Positions 8,751 through 17,550 of a stretch of DNA of 46,940 nt are shown here, piece by piece. The stretch is taken from the NCBI GenBank assembly GCA_015056485.1, contig SVGD01000011.1:1-46940 (forward strand), given 5' to 3'. This DNA comes from Clostridiales bacterium. Lineage in GTDB: Bacteria; Bacillota; Clostridia; TANB77; CAG-508. Under the pieces are notes generated by a model that was given only the letters and a program-made list of their open reading frames with translations, was not told the DNA's origin and ran no database searches. Position 1 is the first letter of the stretch. Every line of letters starts with the position of its first letter. The position numbers and the translations under genes are program-made.

Positions 8751-9707
8751 TATATTGCAAGTATAAGAAATAACTTTTCCTATAATTTCAATTTCTATTT
8801 CTTCTGGGTTATATATTTGTAATTGGTGTTTTGAATTTGTTGATAAAGGTTCTAATATAATTATATTTCCTTCTTTTTTAAATCTTTTAACAGTTGCATC
8901 ATCTCCATTAACACGTATAACCCCAATATCACCATTTTCTAAATCAGATTGTTTTTGTACAAGAACTCTCGAACCATGTGGGAACATTCTGTTCATACTA
9001 TCTCCATTTACAATTAAATAAAAATAGTCGTAATCTTTATTCAATCTAGAAGAAGGTGCAAATTCATAATCTTCAATATTCTCATTTGCTGATAGGGGAA
9101 GCCCAGCACTTATCTTACCAACAACTGGAATAGTTATAATATTATCAATATTTAAATAGTTATTATTTAATATCTTTTTTCTATCTAAATCTTTTAGTAT
9201 AGCCTTAAAGTCGTTATCTATTGGTTCTGTAAGTTTTCTCGCTTTTTCAATAGACTCTTCATCACTCATATCAATTTCAAAATCTATTGGTCTACAAGCA
9301 TGATAATTTAAATATACTTTAAAAACCAAACCAAAAGCTTCTTTTAATTTTTGGGTTTTGGGATCATCACTATCGTTTTCAGGATTTAAAATTCCTAAAT
9401 TAATAACAGGTGCTACCAAATAACTATCTAATAAAGCATCATATATTTCATCTGTTAAATTTAATTTGCTTAATTCTTCTTCTATATACAACTTTGGATT
9501 TTCAAAAGTTGTATTTCCTAATAGAAAGTCAATTGATACTCCTAAAGCTTTTGCAATAGTAGATGCTGTATCAACTCTCATGTTAGCAGTTTTACCTTCT
9601 AATATACTTTTTATAGTATTATATGGAACTTTAGTTTTTAATGATATTTCCCAAGCATTTGTTTTTCTTTCTTTTAATAATAAATCTAATCTTTCTTGTA
9701 AATTCAT
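8748..9707 (-). CDS. LexA/CI-like phage repressor (HTH plus S24 peptidase)
   Basis: 319 residues from ATG 9707, fixed by GAAAGGAGATAAA; upstream in-frame ATG codons lack a binding site. Residues about 1-65 form an XRE helix-turn-helix. The C-terminus is a LexA-type autoprotease: cleavage site AG in ISAGLPLSA, the catalytic serine in GDSMNRMFPHG and the lysine in ATVKRFKKEG. In lysogens it should hold down the promoter at 9803-9831 and cleave itself after RecA activation. It keeps a standard ATG, as expected for a gene needed in the lysogen. Confidence 0.9.
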   Translation of the reverse strand: MNLQERLDLLLKERKTNAWEISLKTKVPYNTIKSILEGKTANMRVDTASTIAKALGVSIDFLLGNTTFENPKLYIEEELSKLNLTDEIYDALLDSYLVAPVINLGILNPENDSDDPKTQKLKEAFGLVFKVYLNYHACRPIDFEIDMSDEESIEKARKLTEPIDNDFKAILKDLDRKKILNNNYLNIDNIITIPVVGKISAGLPLSANENIEDYEFAPSSRLNKDYDYFYLIVNGDSMNRMFPHGSRVLVQKQSDLENGDIGVIRVNGDDATVKRFKKEGNIIILEPLSTNSKHQLQIYNPEEIEIEIIGKVISYTCNI

Positions 9708-9802
9708 TTTATCTCCTTTCTTTTCTTTAATAATTATAACAATTAAAAAAACGTTTGTAAATAGAAAAGTGAAAAAAAATGCAGTAATTTTAAAAAAAGT
9801 AG

Positions 9803-9831
9803 TTGACAAACTGAAAAATATCGCATATAAA
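9803..9831 (+). promoter_or_regulatory. Early rightward phage promoter (PR-like)
   Basis: TTGACA at 9803-9808 and TATAAA at 9826-9831 with a 17-base spacer, the best sigma-A-like promoter of the phage. It faces away from the repressor and drives the early operon. Confidence 0.85.
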
Positions 9832-9888
9832 TATTACATACTACGAAAAATTTCAGCGAACAGAAAAAGAAAACTGAAAAATATTGCA
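9809..9888 (+). repeat. Repressor operator repeats
   Basis: The 17-mer AACTGAAAAATAT(C/T)GCA occurs at 9809-9825, filling the promoter spacer, and at 9872-9888 just before the ribosome binding site. A diverged inverted copy (around AAATTTCAGCGAA) lies between them. The position is what an operator for the adjacent repressor should have; binding is inferred. Confidence 0.6.
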
Positions 9889-9912
9889 GTGCAAAAAGGA
9901 GGTGAACAAGAT

Positions 9913-10204
9913 ATGGAACAAGAGATTCTGAATGCTTTAAAAAGAATCGAGACAAAATTGGATTATCCAAGTGGAGTTCCAACCGAGAAACTGGTGTTAT
10001 ATGACATTAAAGATTTAATGGAAATAACTGACCTGGGGTATAATAAAGTTTGGAATTTTTTCAAAGATAAAGAAAAATACCCAACTTTCCCACGGATTTC
10101 GTGCAGGAAGAAAGTATCAAGTCGAGGCTAAGAAATTTAATAAATGGTATACTAATTTTCCAAAAGAAGAATTGATGGACGGCGAACATCAAAATATATC
10201 ATAG
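9913..10204 (+). CDS. Small helix-turn-helix protein read through a CGGA +1 site
   Basis: First early gene, ATG after AAAAAGGAGGTGAACAAGAT. The first frame ends soon after codon 60 (CCA CGG ATT); reading CGGA (10093-10096) as one residue restores an excisionase/MerR-like ending: TFP, then [G or R], then FRAGRKYQVEAKKFNKWY, up to TAG 10202-10204. The product is then 96 residues, with a short coiled N-terminus and a winged HTH. Without recoding the wing is lost. Likely roles are excisionase, Cro-like control or early activator; not decidable. Confidence 0.75.
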
Positions 10205-10218
10205 ATAAGGAGTTTAAA

Positions 10219-10470
10219 ATGTTTAATAGAAAAAAGATAGAAAAATTAAATAAAACTATAAAAACATTAGGCAAACAAAACAAAGAATTAATATATGATT
10301 TTATTTTAGTCTTAGAAAATTTACAAGAGATTAACAATCAAAAGATGCAGTGGAAACACAAACAATTAGTTATTAATAATTCAATTAATTTGGCTACTGA
10401 AAATTTATATAAAAAAACAGTGGATATTGAAAACTTGGGGGCTTCCAAATCCACTTTTTATGGGTTGTAA
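10219..10470 (+). CDS. Small coiled-coil early phage protein
   Basis: 83 residues, ATG after AAGGAGTTTAAA. Lysine-rich and mostly helical, with no recognised domain. Fifteen bases after the HTH gene and probably in the same transcript. The 89 bases that follow contain no gene. Confidence 0.5.
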   Translation: MFNRKKIEKLNKTIKTLGKQNKELIYDFILVLENLQEINNQKMQWKHKQLVINNSINLATENLYKKTVDIENLGASKSTFYGL

Positions 10471-10559
10471 TATAGTTTTACTAAATATTACGTTAATATT
10501 ATAAATTAAAAGTATTAAAAAGTCAAATAATACACACAATTTCTGGAGGTCAAAAAGGT

Positions 10560-11441
10560 ATGAAGATTTGTAATAAATTGAATCTTCCTAAACCTTTTGT
10601 AAGTGCTGTAACAAGAGAATACGAATATAAAGAAAAACAATATTCTGTAACGACTATATTAAAAGATATTAGAGAAATATTACTTACTCGTAGGCATCAT
10701 AATGAAATTGAACAAGATGTGGCTGATATGATTTGGCTTATTTTTGGAACAGCAGTACATAAAGTATTGGAAGATAGCGAAGAAGAAAATGTAGAGTTAA
10801 AAGAAGAACATTTTTCTGAAGAAGTATTTAATGGGTATAAACTATCAGGACAAGCAGATTTATATAATGCAAAAGAAAAAATGGTTATAGATTATAAAAC
10901 TTGTTCTGCTTGGAAAGTTGTTTTTGATGATTGGGAAGATTATAGAAAACAATTATTAATGTATGCTTGGGCTTTTAAAAAGATGGGCTTTGAAGTTGAG
11001 AAAGGACAAATTGTAGCTGTAATTAAAGACCATAGTAAAACTAAAGCAAAAGTAGATAAGGATTATCCGAAATACCCTGTATATAAAAAAACATTTGAAT
11101 TTAAAGATAAAGATTTTGAAGAAATAGAAAAATTTATTATTGATAAATTTAAAGAAATAGAGAAATATGAGAATATTCCAGATGAAGAACTTCCTATATG
11201 TAGTGAAGAAAGCAGATGGAATACTGGCGATAAATTCGCAGTTAAGAAAAAGGGAAACAAAAGGGCTTTAAAAGTGTACGATACACTAGAAGAAGCTAAT
11301 GAACACATTGAAAAAGATGAAAATTTAGAATTAGAAATAAGAAAAGGCGAAGATAAAAAATGCTTAGAGTATTGTTCTTGCTGTGAATTTTGTGATTATT
11401 GGAAACAAAATTATGAAAATAAGGAGGAACAATATGAATAA
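10560..11441 (+). CDS. PD-(D/E)XK nuclease, Cas4/RecB-like
   Basis: 293 residues, ATG after CTGGAGGTCAAAAAGGT. YKLSGQADLYNAKEKMVIDYKTCSAWK holds the D...DYK active-site pattern of PD-(D/E)XK exonucleases. A C-terminal cysteine cluster (CLEYCSCCEFC) plus an earlier cysteine could bind an Fe-S cluster as in Cas4/AddB. It probably resects DNA ends for the annealing protein encoded just downstream. Its last codons overlap the next gene. Confidence 0.8.
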   Translation: MKICNKLNLPKPFVSAVTREYEYKEKQYSVTTILKDIREILLTRRHHNEIEQDVADMIWLIFGTAVHKVLEDSEEENVELKEEHFSEEVFNGYKLSGQADLYNAKEKMVIDYKTCSAWKVVFDDWEDYRKQLLMYAWAFKKMGFEVEKGQIVAVIKDHSKTKAKVDKDYPKYPVYKKTFEFKDKDFEEIEKFIIDKFKEIEKYENIPDEELPICSEESRWNTGDKFAVKKKGNKRALKVYDTLEEANEHIEKDENLELEIRKGEDKKCLEYCSCCEFCDYWKQNYENKEEQYE

Positions 11442-11739
11442 AGTAGGTATATGTATTAATCATCAACAACCGATGAGTATAAAAGAGATATTACAAGAAA
11501 TATCAAAAGAAAATAATGATAAGGCAAGAATGCCTGTGAGATATATTATTAATAAAAATGCAACAATTCTATTTTGGAATGATGGTGAGAAAACCATAGT
11601 AAGAAAAGCAGACGATGATGAATTTAATGCTAGATTAGGTTTCCTTACAGCATTCTTTCAACGTTATTCTGGATTATCCAAAAATAAAGCTAATAAGTTT
11701 TTAGCAAACCTGGAAATAGAAGAGACAAAGGAGGAATAA
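11434..11739 (+). CDS. Hypothetical early phage protein
   Basis: 101 residues from ATG 11434 (AAGGAGGAACAAT upstream), overlapping the nuclease gene by 8 bases. Compact, with a short beta pattern (RYIINKNATILFWNDGEKTIVRKA) and an alpha-helical end. Lies between nuclease and recombinase, so a recombination accessory role is plausible but unproven. Confidence 0.55.
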   Translation: MNKVGICINHQQPMSIKEILQEISKENNDKARMPVRYIINKNATILFWNDGEKTIVRKADDDEFNARLGFLTAFFQRYSGLSKNKANKFLANLEIEETKEE

Positions 11740-11742
11740 CAG

Positions 11743-12435
11743 ATGGAAGTTAAGTTTAGAGATTTAAGAGAAGATGAAATAGAATGTAGAGTTGCAAATA
11801 TAACGGCAAATGGAGTAAGTCTTTTATTATATAAGACGGCTAGAACAGATATGGATATTTTAGATGAGACTGTAGGTGCTACTAATTGGAAATGTGCATA
11901 TCAAGAAGTAAAGAGTAATATGTATTGTGGCTTATCAATTTTTGATAAAGATAAAACTGAATGGATCACTAAATGGGATTGTGGTAAAGAAAGTTTTTCA
12001 GATGCAGAAAAAGGAGAAGCTAGTGATGCCTTTAAAAGAGCTGGTTTTAAATGGGGAATTGGTAGAGAACTATATACAGCACCTTTTATATGGGTATCTT
12101 CAAATAATTGCACTATTGAACAAAAAAATAATAAGTTTATATGCAAAGATTCTTTTGAAGTATCAAAAATCGTTATAAAAGATAAAAAAATAGTTCAACT
12201 TGAGATAGCTGTAAAAGGAAAAGTTATTTATCAATATTCAAAAGAAATTAAAGAGAATAACACAGATGAGTATATTACAAAAGAGCAACAAAAGAAGTTA
12301 TTTACTTTAGCTAATAATAATAACGAGATAGTAAAGAATGTAATAAATAGATATAAATATGAAAAAACAAATCAAATAAAAACATCTGATTTTGAACAAA
12401 TATGTGTTGAAATAGAATCAGAAGTATTAATGTAA
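11743..12435 (+). CDS. Rad52/22-type single-strand annealing protein
   Basis: 230 residues, ATG after AAAGGAGGAATAACAG. The segment with TNWKCAYQEVKSNMYCGLSI and GEASDAFKRAGFKWGIGRELY matches the Rad52/Rad22 fold found in phage annealing recombinases. It would promote strand annealing during phage recombination together with the upstream exonuclease. The C-terminal 50 residues look flexible. Confidence 0.8.
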   Translation: MEVKFRDLREDEIECRVANITANGVSLLLYKTARTDMDILDETVGATNWKCAYQEVKSNMYCGLSIFDKDKTEWITKWDCGKESFSDAEKGEASDAFKRAGFKWGIGRELYTAPFIWVSSNNCTIEQKNNKFICKDSFEVSKIVIKDKKIVQLEIAVKGKVIYQYSKEIKENNTDEYITKEQQKKLFTLANNNNEIVKNVINRYKYEKTNQIKTSDFEQICVEIESEVLM

Positions 12436-12448
12436 AAGGAGAATAATT

Positions 12449-12787
12449 ATGAATAAAGATAAAATTGCAAAAAATATATCAAAAGATATAGAAGAAATTT
12501 TAGGAGAACTAATGATAGATGTATTAATAGATGAATATAGCAAAGGAAGAAAATCAATAGAAGAATTATGGACCAAAGCTATTAAAGAGTCAGAATTTAG
12601 AAGAGTTGTTAAAGAAAAGAAAGAATATAAAGAAGTTATAGGAACTTTATGTGGTGGTATGGAAATAGCTATGAAACTATTACATGCTAAAAAATTAAAA
12701 GACGATCCAAAAGGTAGATTATTCTTAATTAGGAAATTAGAAGATAATTTACAATTATTAAGAGAATATACTGAGGAGGTAATGTAA
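12449..12787 (+). CDS. Hypothetical phage protein
   Basis: 112 residues, ATG after AAAGGAGAATAATT. Entirely helical and charged, no recognised domain. Tightly spaced in the replication/recombination operon; ends two bases before the next start. Confidence 0.5.
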   Translation: MNKDKIAKNISKDIEEILGELMIDVLIDEYSKGRKSIEELWTKAIKESEFRRVVKEKKEYKEVIGTLCGGMEIAMKLLHAKKLKDDPKGRLFLIRKLEDNLQLLREYTEEVM

Positions 12788-12789
12788 CA

Positions 12790-13188
12790 ATGGGAATAGA
12801 TATTTTAGGAAAAACAACAGTATTAAAAGATGATAGAGGAATATATAAAGTTTCATTACTAGATAAAAAAATAAACAAACTAGGAGAAGAAATTAAAGAT
12901 TTCTGGAAAGTAAATATAAGTTTTCCAAGAGATGTAGTTTTAAAAAATAAAACTAAGATTGAAATTACAAAAGGCTTTTTAACATTTTTTAAAATAGATT
13001 CTGGTAAAAAGAATATGAAAGGTGAACCAATATATACTAAATTTCCAAAAGTAGTAGTACAACAATTTAATGTACTAGAGGAAGGTATTGATGAACCATA
13101 TAAACATACAGAATATGAAGAAAATAATACACAAGCCCCAAGACTATCAGGAGATATATCGTTAGCTGATGACGAACTTCCTTTTTAA
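12790..13188 (+). CDS. Hypothetical protein with single-strand-binding-like features
   Basis: 132 residues, ATG after GAGGAGGTAATGTAACA. Beta-rich body and an acidic tail ending DDELPF, the D/E-D-x-PF ending typical of SSB C-terminal tips. That tip, and its place beside replication genes, suggests a phage SSB-like protein. The OB fold cannot be confirmed by eye. Confidence 0.55.
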   Translation: MGIDILGKTTVLKDDRGIYKVSLLDKKINKLGEEIKDFWKVNISFPRDVVLKNKTKIEITKGFLTFFKIDSGKKNMKGEPIYTKFPKVVVQQFNVLEEGIDEPYKHTEYEENNTQAPRLSGDISLADDELPF

Positions 13189-13195
13189 ATTTGGC

Positions 13196-13215
13196 AGAGG
13201 CTAGAAATAGCCTCT
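13196..13215 (+). terminator. Perfect hairpin before the replication gene
   Basis: AGAGGCTA / TAGCCTCT stem of 8 bp with a GAAA tetraloop, followed only by TTAAAA. More likely an attenuator or mRNA stabiliser than a full terminator. Confidence 0.5.
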
Positions 13216-13237
13216 TAAAACATAGGAGGTAATAATA

Positions 13238-13891
13238 GTGAAAAAACCAACTTATTACACTGTTATTCCAGCTAAAATAAGATACGATAAAACTTTAAAA
13301 GCAAATGAAAAGATATTATATAGTGAGATAAAAGCTTTATGCAGTAATGACTCAGTATGTAATGCTTCTAATAAATATTTTGCAAACCTTTATAATGTGA
13401 GCAAAGATTCTATTTCTAGATGGATCAGAAATTTAGTTGATAAAGGTTATATCGAAGTAAAAGTGTTTTTTAAAGATGAATCAAAAGAAGTTGAAAAAAG
13501 AGAGATAAGAATCATTGAAGAAGGTATAGACGAAAAAATCGATAGGTATATGCAAAAAAGTCAGACAGGTATAGACGAAAAAGTCGAAGAGAATAATATA
13601 AAGATTAATAATATAAGTTCATCAGAAAATGAACTGGCAGAGAATTTTGAAAAAATATGGGTTTTATACCCACGTAAAGATGGAAAAAATTCAGCCTTTA
13701 ATCATTACAAAGCTTGGTTAAATGGTAAAAAATATGCAGGTAAAAAGATAAAGCTAACAAATAAGCAGATGTGGTATGCAACTAAGAAATATGCTGATTT
13801 AATGGTAGAGCAGCAAAGAGAATCTAGATATATACAAAAAGGTAGTACATTTTTTAATGAAACAATTATGGAATATGTGGAAGATGAATAA
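13238..13891 (+). CDS. Phage replication protein with helix-turn-helix
   Basis: 217 residues starting at GTG after ATAGGAGGTAATAATA. The N-terminus (PAKIRYDKTLKANEKILYSEI, then NKYFANLYNVSKDSISRWI) is the winged HTH of phage replication-initiation proteins of the O/DnaD type. The C-terminus, around WVLYPRKDGKNSAFNHYKAWL, is the segment often found in these proteins. It would load the downstream helicase. It uses GTG, not AGG. Confidence 0.75.
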   Translation: MKKPTYYTVIPAKIRYDKTLKANEKILYSEIKALCSNDSVCNASNKYFANLYNVSKDSISRWIRNLVDKGYIEVKVFFKDESKEVEKREIRIIEEGIDEKIDRYMQKSQTGIDEKVEENNIKINNISSSENELAENFEKIWVLYPRKDGKNSAFNHYKAWLNGKKYAGKKIKLTNKQMWYATKKYADLMVEQQRESRYIQKGSTFFNETIMEYVEDE

Positions 13892-14457
13892 TGAATGAAA
13901 AAAATAAAATCAAAGACACATTATTACCATCAAGTGTTGTTAGATATTATATAGGTGAACCTGTAAAAGAAAATTCATTGGGGTTATGGTACAAAAGCCC
14001 ATTTAGAGATGAAAGAACAGCTAGTTTTCTAGTGAATGATGCTAAAGGTATACATGATTTTGGAACAAGTGAGCATTATGATGTTATTGATTTTGTAGAA
14101 AAGCTATTTAATATTGATTTTGTAACGGCTATAAATAAATTATTTTATGATTTTGGAATAACAACAGAAAATAGAGAGTCTAAAAAATTAAAAGAGTATT
14201 TAATTAAGAAAAGAGAAGAAGAACTAGAGATAAAGAAAAAATTAAATGAATGGTTTAATTCTACCTATATAAGAATTTGTGAAGAGCTTATGCTTTGGAA
14301 AAGATTAATACCTCATTTAAAACAAGAAGCATTAGTAATAGCATATAAGAACGAAATGTATTTAGAATACTTAACAGAGATTTTTATTAATGCTAAAGAA
14401 AATGAAAAAATAGAAATATGGAGAGCAAAAGGGATAATAGAAAAATACATAAAGTAG
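13891..14457 (+). CDS. Primase-like protein (CHC2-type fold without zinc cysteines)
   Basis: 188 residues, ATG overlapping the previous stop. Residues about 25-75 (LWYKSPFRDERTASFLV, then GIHDFGTSEHYDVIDFVEKL) match the CHC2 primase zinc-finger domain core, but the zinc cysteines are missing. It precedes the helicase and probably takes part in primer synthesis or helicase loading. Confidence 0.7.
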   Translation: MNEKNKIKDTLLPSSVVRYYIGEPVKENSLGLWYKSPFRDERTASFLVNDAKGIHDFGTSEHYDVIDFVEKLFNIDFVTAINKLFYDFGITTENRESKKLKEYLIKKREEELEIKKKLNEWFNSTYIRICEELMLWKRLIPHLKQEALVIAYKNEMYLEYLTEIFINAKENEKIEIWRAKGIIEKYIK

Positions 14458-14467
14458 GTGATAAAAC

Positions 14468-15475
14468 TTGCAAGATTTAAGTGAAAATGAACAAGCTGAA
14501 TTACTTGGGAGGACACCTCAAAGAAAATTATATTTTAAATTTAATGAATATAAGTATAATACAGACTCTAAAGAAAGAGTGCTTTCAAAAATAGAAAATT
14601 TAGATTATTTGATTAAAGGGTTTGAACTAGGTTGTATAACAATATGGACAGGTGGAACAAATGCAGGAAAAACAACAGTAATGACTATGATAACAAAACA
14701 ATCTATATTACAAAATGAGAAAGTATTTTATTTCAATGGAGAACAAACAAAAGATGATTTTAAGAATAATCTTTATAAGCAAACTGTAGATAGAAAAGAT
14801 ATTTATACAAAGCAATATAAAGATAGTAATGTTTTTGATACTTTTGTTGCAGATAAAGAAGTTGAAAGATTAAATAGAATTTATGGCGAAAATTTATTGT
14901 TATATAACAATGAAGAACCAAGAACGATAGATTTTATATTACATGCTATGGAAGAAGTAAGAGTGAAATATAAAGTAAGAGTATTTATTTTAGATAATTT
15001 TATGCAGATTGATACAGCAACAAATGATGAGTATAGAGAACAAAAAGATATTATGGAAAAATTAAGAACTTTTGCTGTAAATAAAAATATACATATTCAT
15101 TTAGTAGTACATCAAAAAAAGACAGATAAACTAAACCCAAGAATAACGATATACGATGTTTTTGGAAGTTCTAATTTAGTAAATAAAGCTTATAATGTAA
15201 TTTCAATTATAAGAGTTGATACTTTAGATGAAGAAAACAATGAATATAAACGTTTGAGTAAAGCGATGTTCAAAGAGAGATATGACATAACAAAAACAAG
15301 TACAATATTAGAAATATTGAAAACAAAAGGAATGCGATGTGGAGTTGTAGGGCTGATATATGACAAAGATACAAAGACATTTAAGCAGCAACCTCAACTT
15401 ACAGAAGAAATTTACGAAAAAATGAAAAATCAAGATAATAAAACAGGAGATAAGAAAGAACCATGTCCGTTTTAG
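14468..15475 (+). CDS. Replicative DNA helicase, DnaB/RepA-like ATPase
   Basis: 335 residues starting at TTG after TAGGTGATAAAAC. Walker A is WTGGTNAGKTTVMT (residues about 58-71), Walker B is VFILDNFMQID (about 170), and later HLVVHQKKTD is the sensor-type motif of RecA-fold helicases. It lacks the DnaB N-terminal domain, as in phage mini-helicases. It unwinds the fork 5' to 3' (family knowledge). Confidence 0.85.
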   Translation: MQDLSENEQAELLGRTPQRKLYFKFNEYKYNTDSKERVLSKIENLDYLIKGFELGCITIWTGGTNAGKTTVMTMITKQSILQNEKVFYFNGEQTKDDFKNNLYKQTVDRKDIYTKQYKDSNVFDTFVADKEVERLNRIYGENLLLYNNEEPRTIDFILHAMEEVRVKYKVRVFILDNFMQIDTATNDEYREQKDIMEKLRTFAVNKNIHIHLVVHQKKTDKLNPRITIYDVFGSSNLVNKAYNVISIIRVDTLDEENNEYKRLSKAMFKERYDITKTSTILEILKTKGMRCGVVGLIYDKDTKTFKQQPQLTEEIYEKMKNQDNKTGDKKEPCPF

Positions 15476-15696
15476 AAAAAAAGGCTATGAATGACCTTAA
15501 ATGGAATTATAACTATAATTTACGAAGATATATAAATGGTTGTAATCATTTGAATAAAAATAAAAAAGATATTAAGAAATGGCTACCAGAGTTAATAAGT
15601 GTTTTAGAAAATATGAATTTAATTTTGGAAGAAATTTTAAAATATGAAGAATTGGATCACGAATCTATATTGAGAGGATTTGATATTAAGGAGTAG
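15463..15696 (+). CDS. Hypothetical small phage protein
   Basis: 77 residues, ATG overlapping the helicase end by 13 bases. Helical and lysine-rich, no recognised domain. Confidence 0.5.
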   Translation: MSVLEKKAMNDLKWNYNYNLRRYINGCNHLNKNKKDIKKWLPELISVLENMNLILEEILKYEELDHESILRGFDIKE

Positions 15697-15850
15697 AGAA
15701 TTAGAAAACGATAAGATTTGTAAATATTGCTTTGGGTGTAACAAATTAGAAAATGATGAGTTTAAGGGTATTAGAAATTGTAAAGATTTTGTACAAGCAA
15801 AAGATATGCAAGAATACTATATAGCCATTGGAAAGGGGAAAAGCACATAG
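15689..15850 (+). CDS. Small cysteine-rich protein, probable AGG start
   Basis: 53 residues with CKYCFGC and a further cysteine, a likely zinc knuckle. No ATG/GTG/TTG start precedes the cysteines. The only AGG in place is 15689, with GAGAGG 11 bases upstream; a clear AAGGAG at 15688-15693 instead points to a start near 15700, where no usual codon exists. The start is therefore uncertain. Its TAG overlaps the next AGG start (TAGG, 15848-15851). Confidence 0.5.
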   Translation, partial: RSRELENDKICKYCFGCNKLENDEFKGIRNCKDFVQAKDMQEYYIAIGKGKST

Positions 15851-16535
15851 GATTAGTTTAAGAAAAGGCGATTGTTTGGAATTAATAAAAGATATTCCAG
15901 ATGAAAGCATTGATTTAATAATAACTGATTGTCCGTACCATATTGTAACTGGAGGGTGTACTAACATACCTAAAAAAAGTGCTATGAAAGAAAGAGTATT
16001 TTTACAAGAGACATCTAAGACAGGTAAATTATTTAATCACAATGACATTAAATTTTCAGAATGGTTGCCAGAAGCATATAGAGTTTTAAAGGACGGAAGT
16101 CATATATACATATATATTAATGCAAGAAACTTAAAAGAATTACAACAGGAAGCGGAGAAGGTGGGGTTTGTATTTCAAAATATACTTATATGGGAAAAAG
16201 GTAATGCAACTCCTAACAGATATTATTTGAATGCTTATGAAATGATATTAATGTTAAGAAAAGGCAAAGCAAAGAACATAAATAATATGGGAACAAAAAA
16301 CATATTAAAAGTAAATAATATAAGAAATAAAAACCACCCAACCGAAAAACCAATAGAACTAAATGAAATTTTAATTGAAAATTCTAGTAAAGAAAATGAG
16401 ACAGTATTAGATATGTTTATGGGAACAGGTAGTAGTGGAATAGCTTGTTTTAATCTTAATAGAAATTATATAGGTATGGAAATTGATGAAAAATATTTTA
16501 ATATAGCAAGACAAAGAATAGAAAGAGGCGAATGA
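15849..16535 (+). CDS. Adenine/cytosine-N4 DNA methyltransferase, AGG start
   Basis: 228 residues. AGG 15849 follows AAAGGGG and gives the usual opening (M)ISLRKGDCLELI. Catalytic motif DCPYH (a DPPY variant) near residue 28; SAM motif FMGTGSSGIA near residue 190, preceded by NHPTEKP; this order marks a beta-class MTase. It could protect phage DNA from host restriction. The only other in-frame start, TTG 15828, has no ribosome binding site. It overlaps the stop of the preceding gene. Confidence 0.85.
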   Translation, partial: RISLRKGDCLELIKDIPDESIDLIITDCPYHIVTGGCTNIPKKSAMKERVFLQETSKTGKLFNHNDIKFSEWLPEAYRVLKDGSHIYIYINARNLKELQQEAEKVGFVFQNILIWEKGNATPNRYYLNAYEMILMLRKGKAKNINNMGTKNILKVNNIRNKNHPTEKPIELNEILIENSSKENETVLDMFMGTGSSGIACFNLNRNYIGMEIDEKYFNIARQRIERGE

Positions 16536-16536
16536 T

Positions 16537-16923
16537 AGGAAATTTACACTAGATATAGTACCAAGAACTAAAAAAAATTCACAACAAATTTTTGTTAGAA
16601 ATGGAAAAATATTTAATATTCCAAGTAAATTATATAGGCAATTTGAAGATGAAGCTATTAAGACGATACCTAAAAAATTTAGATTAGAAATTGATTACCC
16701 TGTAAATATAAAAGCAATATTTTATACAGAAAGTAGAAGAAGAATAGATTTAACAAATTTATTAGAGGCACTAGATGATATGTTAGTTAAAACTAAGGTA
16801 ATAAAGGACGATTGTAGAGATATTGTTGCATCTCATGATGGAAGTAGAGTGTATTGGGATAAAGAAAGACCTAGAATTGAAATTGAAATAACAAAAGTTG
16901 AGAATTATGAAAGGTGGAAATAG
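16537..16923 (+). CDS. RusA-like Holliday junction resolvase, AGG start
   Basis: 128 residues from AGG 16537 after AGAGGCGAATGAT. The body matches RusA: VPRTKKNSQ near the N-terminus and RIDLTNLLEALDDMLVKTKVIKDDC, with the conserved aspartates for metal-dependent junction cutting. An ATG start would fall inside the protein at the LDDM segment and remove half the fold. It resolves recombination intermediates before packaging. Confidence 0.85.
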   Translation, partial: RKFTLDIVPRTKKNSQQIFVRNGKIFNIPSKLYRQFEDEAIKTIPKKFRLEIDYPVNIKAIFYTESRRRIDLTNLLEALDDMLVKTKVIKDDCRDIVASHDGSRVYWDKERPRIEIEITKVENYERWK

Positions 16924-16927
16924 AGTT

Positions 16928-17233
16928 ATGAAAAAAGAAAGATTAATGAATATAGAAAAAATCGTTAAAAAAATTCTAGAAGAAAATGAACTAGCAAGAA
17001 AAGATGATTGTTTTTTAATATTAAAAGTAGTGCTTACAATATTTCCTTATGATTCTGTTAAAACTTTTACTGAAGTAATGTCTGGTGCAAAAAATAAAGG
17101 TATTAGTTTTGAAAGTATAACAAGAGCAAGAAGAAAAGTACAAAAGAATCACCCAGAATTAAAAGATAAAGAAACATCAGAAATAAGAGATGAAGAGCAA
17201 AAAGAATATATTGATTATTCAAGAGAAAGGTAG
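16928..17233 (+). CDS. Hypothetical phage protein
   Basis: 101 residues, ATG 16928 after AAAGGTGG. Helical, basic; the middle (SFESITRARRKVQKNHPEL) resembles a DNA-binding helix pair often encoded beside RusA in Firmicute phages. Uses ATG between two AGG genes. Confidence 0.55.
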   Translation: MKKERLMNIEKIVKKILEENELARKDDCFLILKVVLTIFPYDSVKTFTEVMSGAKNKGISFESITRARRKVQKNHPELKDKETSEIRDEEQKEYIDYSRER

Positions 17234-17241
17234 GAAAAAAG

Positions 17242-17550
17242 ATGAAAGTAGAAATAGAAACAAATTTAGGAAATGTAGAAGTAGAAAAAATGATAAGGTT
17301 AGATAGAAAAACAAAAATGTTATTAGCACTTAATATATTTGAAATTGTATTAAGTTTATGGGTTGCATTTATGGAAAAAAGATTTGAATGGGTAATAATT
17401 GCTATGTTATGGGTATTAGTAACATTAGATAATTATTATATGTTTAAGTTTAAAGCTGTAACAGAATTATTAAATACAGCACAAGAAAAATTAATATTTA
17501 GCTTGATGGAACAAATAAATAAACTAAAGAAAGGAGAAAAGAAGAAATAG
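17242..17550 (+). CDS. Small two-helix membrane protein
   Basis: 102 residues, ATG after GGTAGGAAAAAAG. Two hydrophobic segments at about 28-45 and 50-70, then a basic coiled tail. Its TAG overlaps the AGG start of the cytosine methyltransferase. Function unknown. Confidence 0.55.
   Translation: MKVEIETNLGNVEVEKMIRLDRKTKMLLALNIFEIVLSLWVAFMEKRFEWVIIAMLWVLVTLDNYYMFKFKAVTELLNTAQEKLIFSLMEQINKLKKGEKKK

Noticed and set aside
15828..15830. TTG 15828 as start of the adenine/N4 methyltransferase
   Set aside because: No ribosome binding site precedes it, whereas AAAGGGG precedes AGG 15849.
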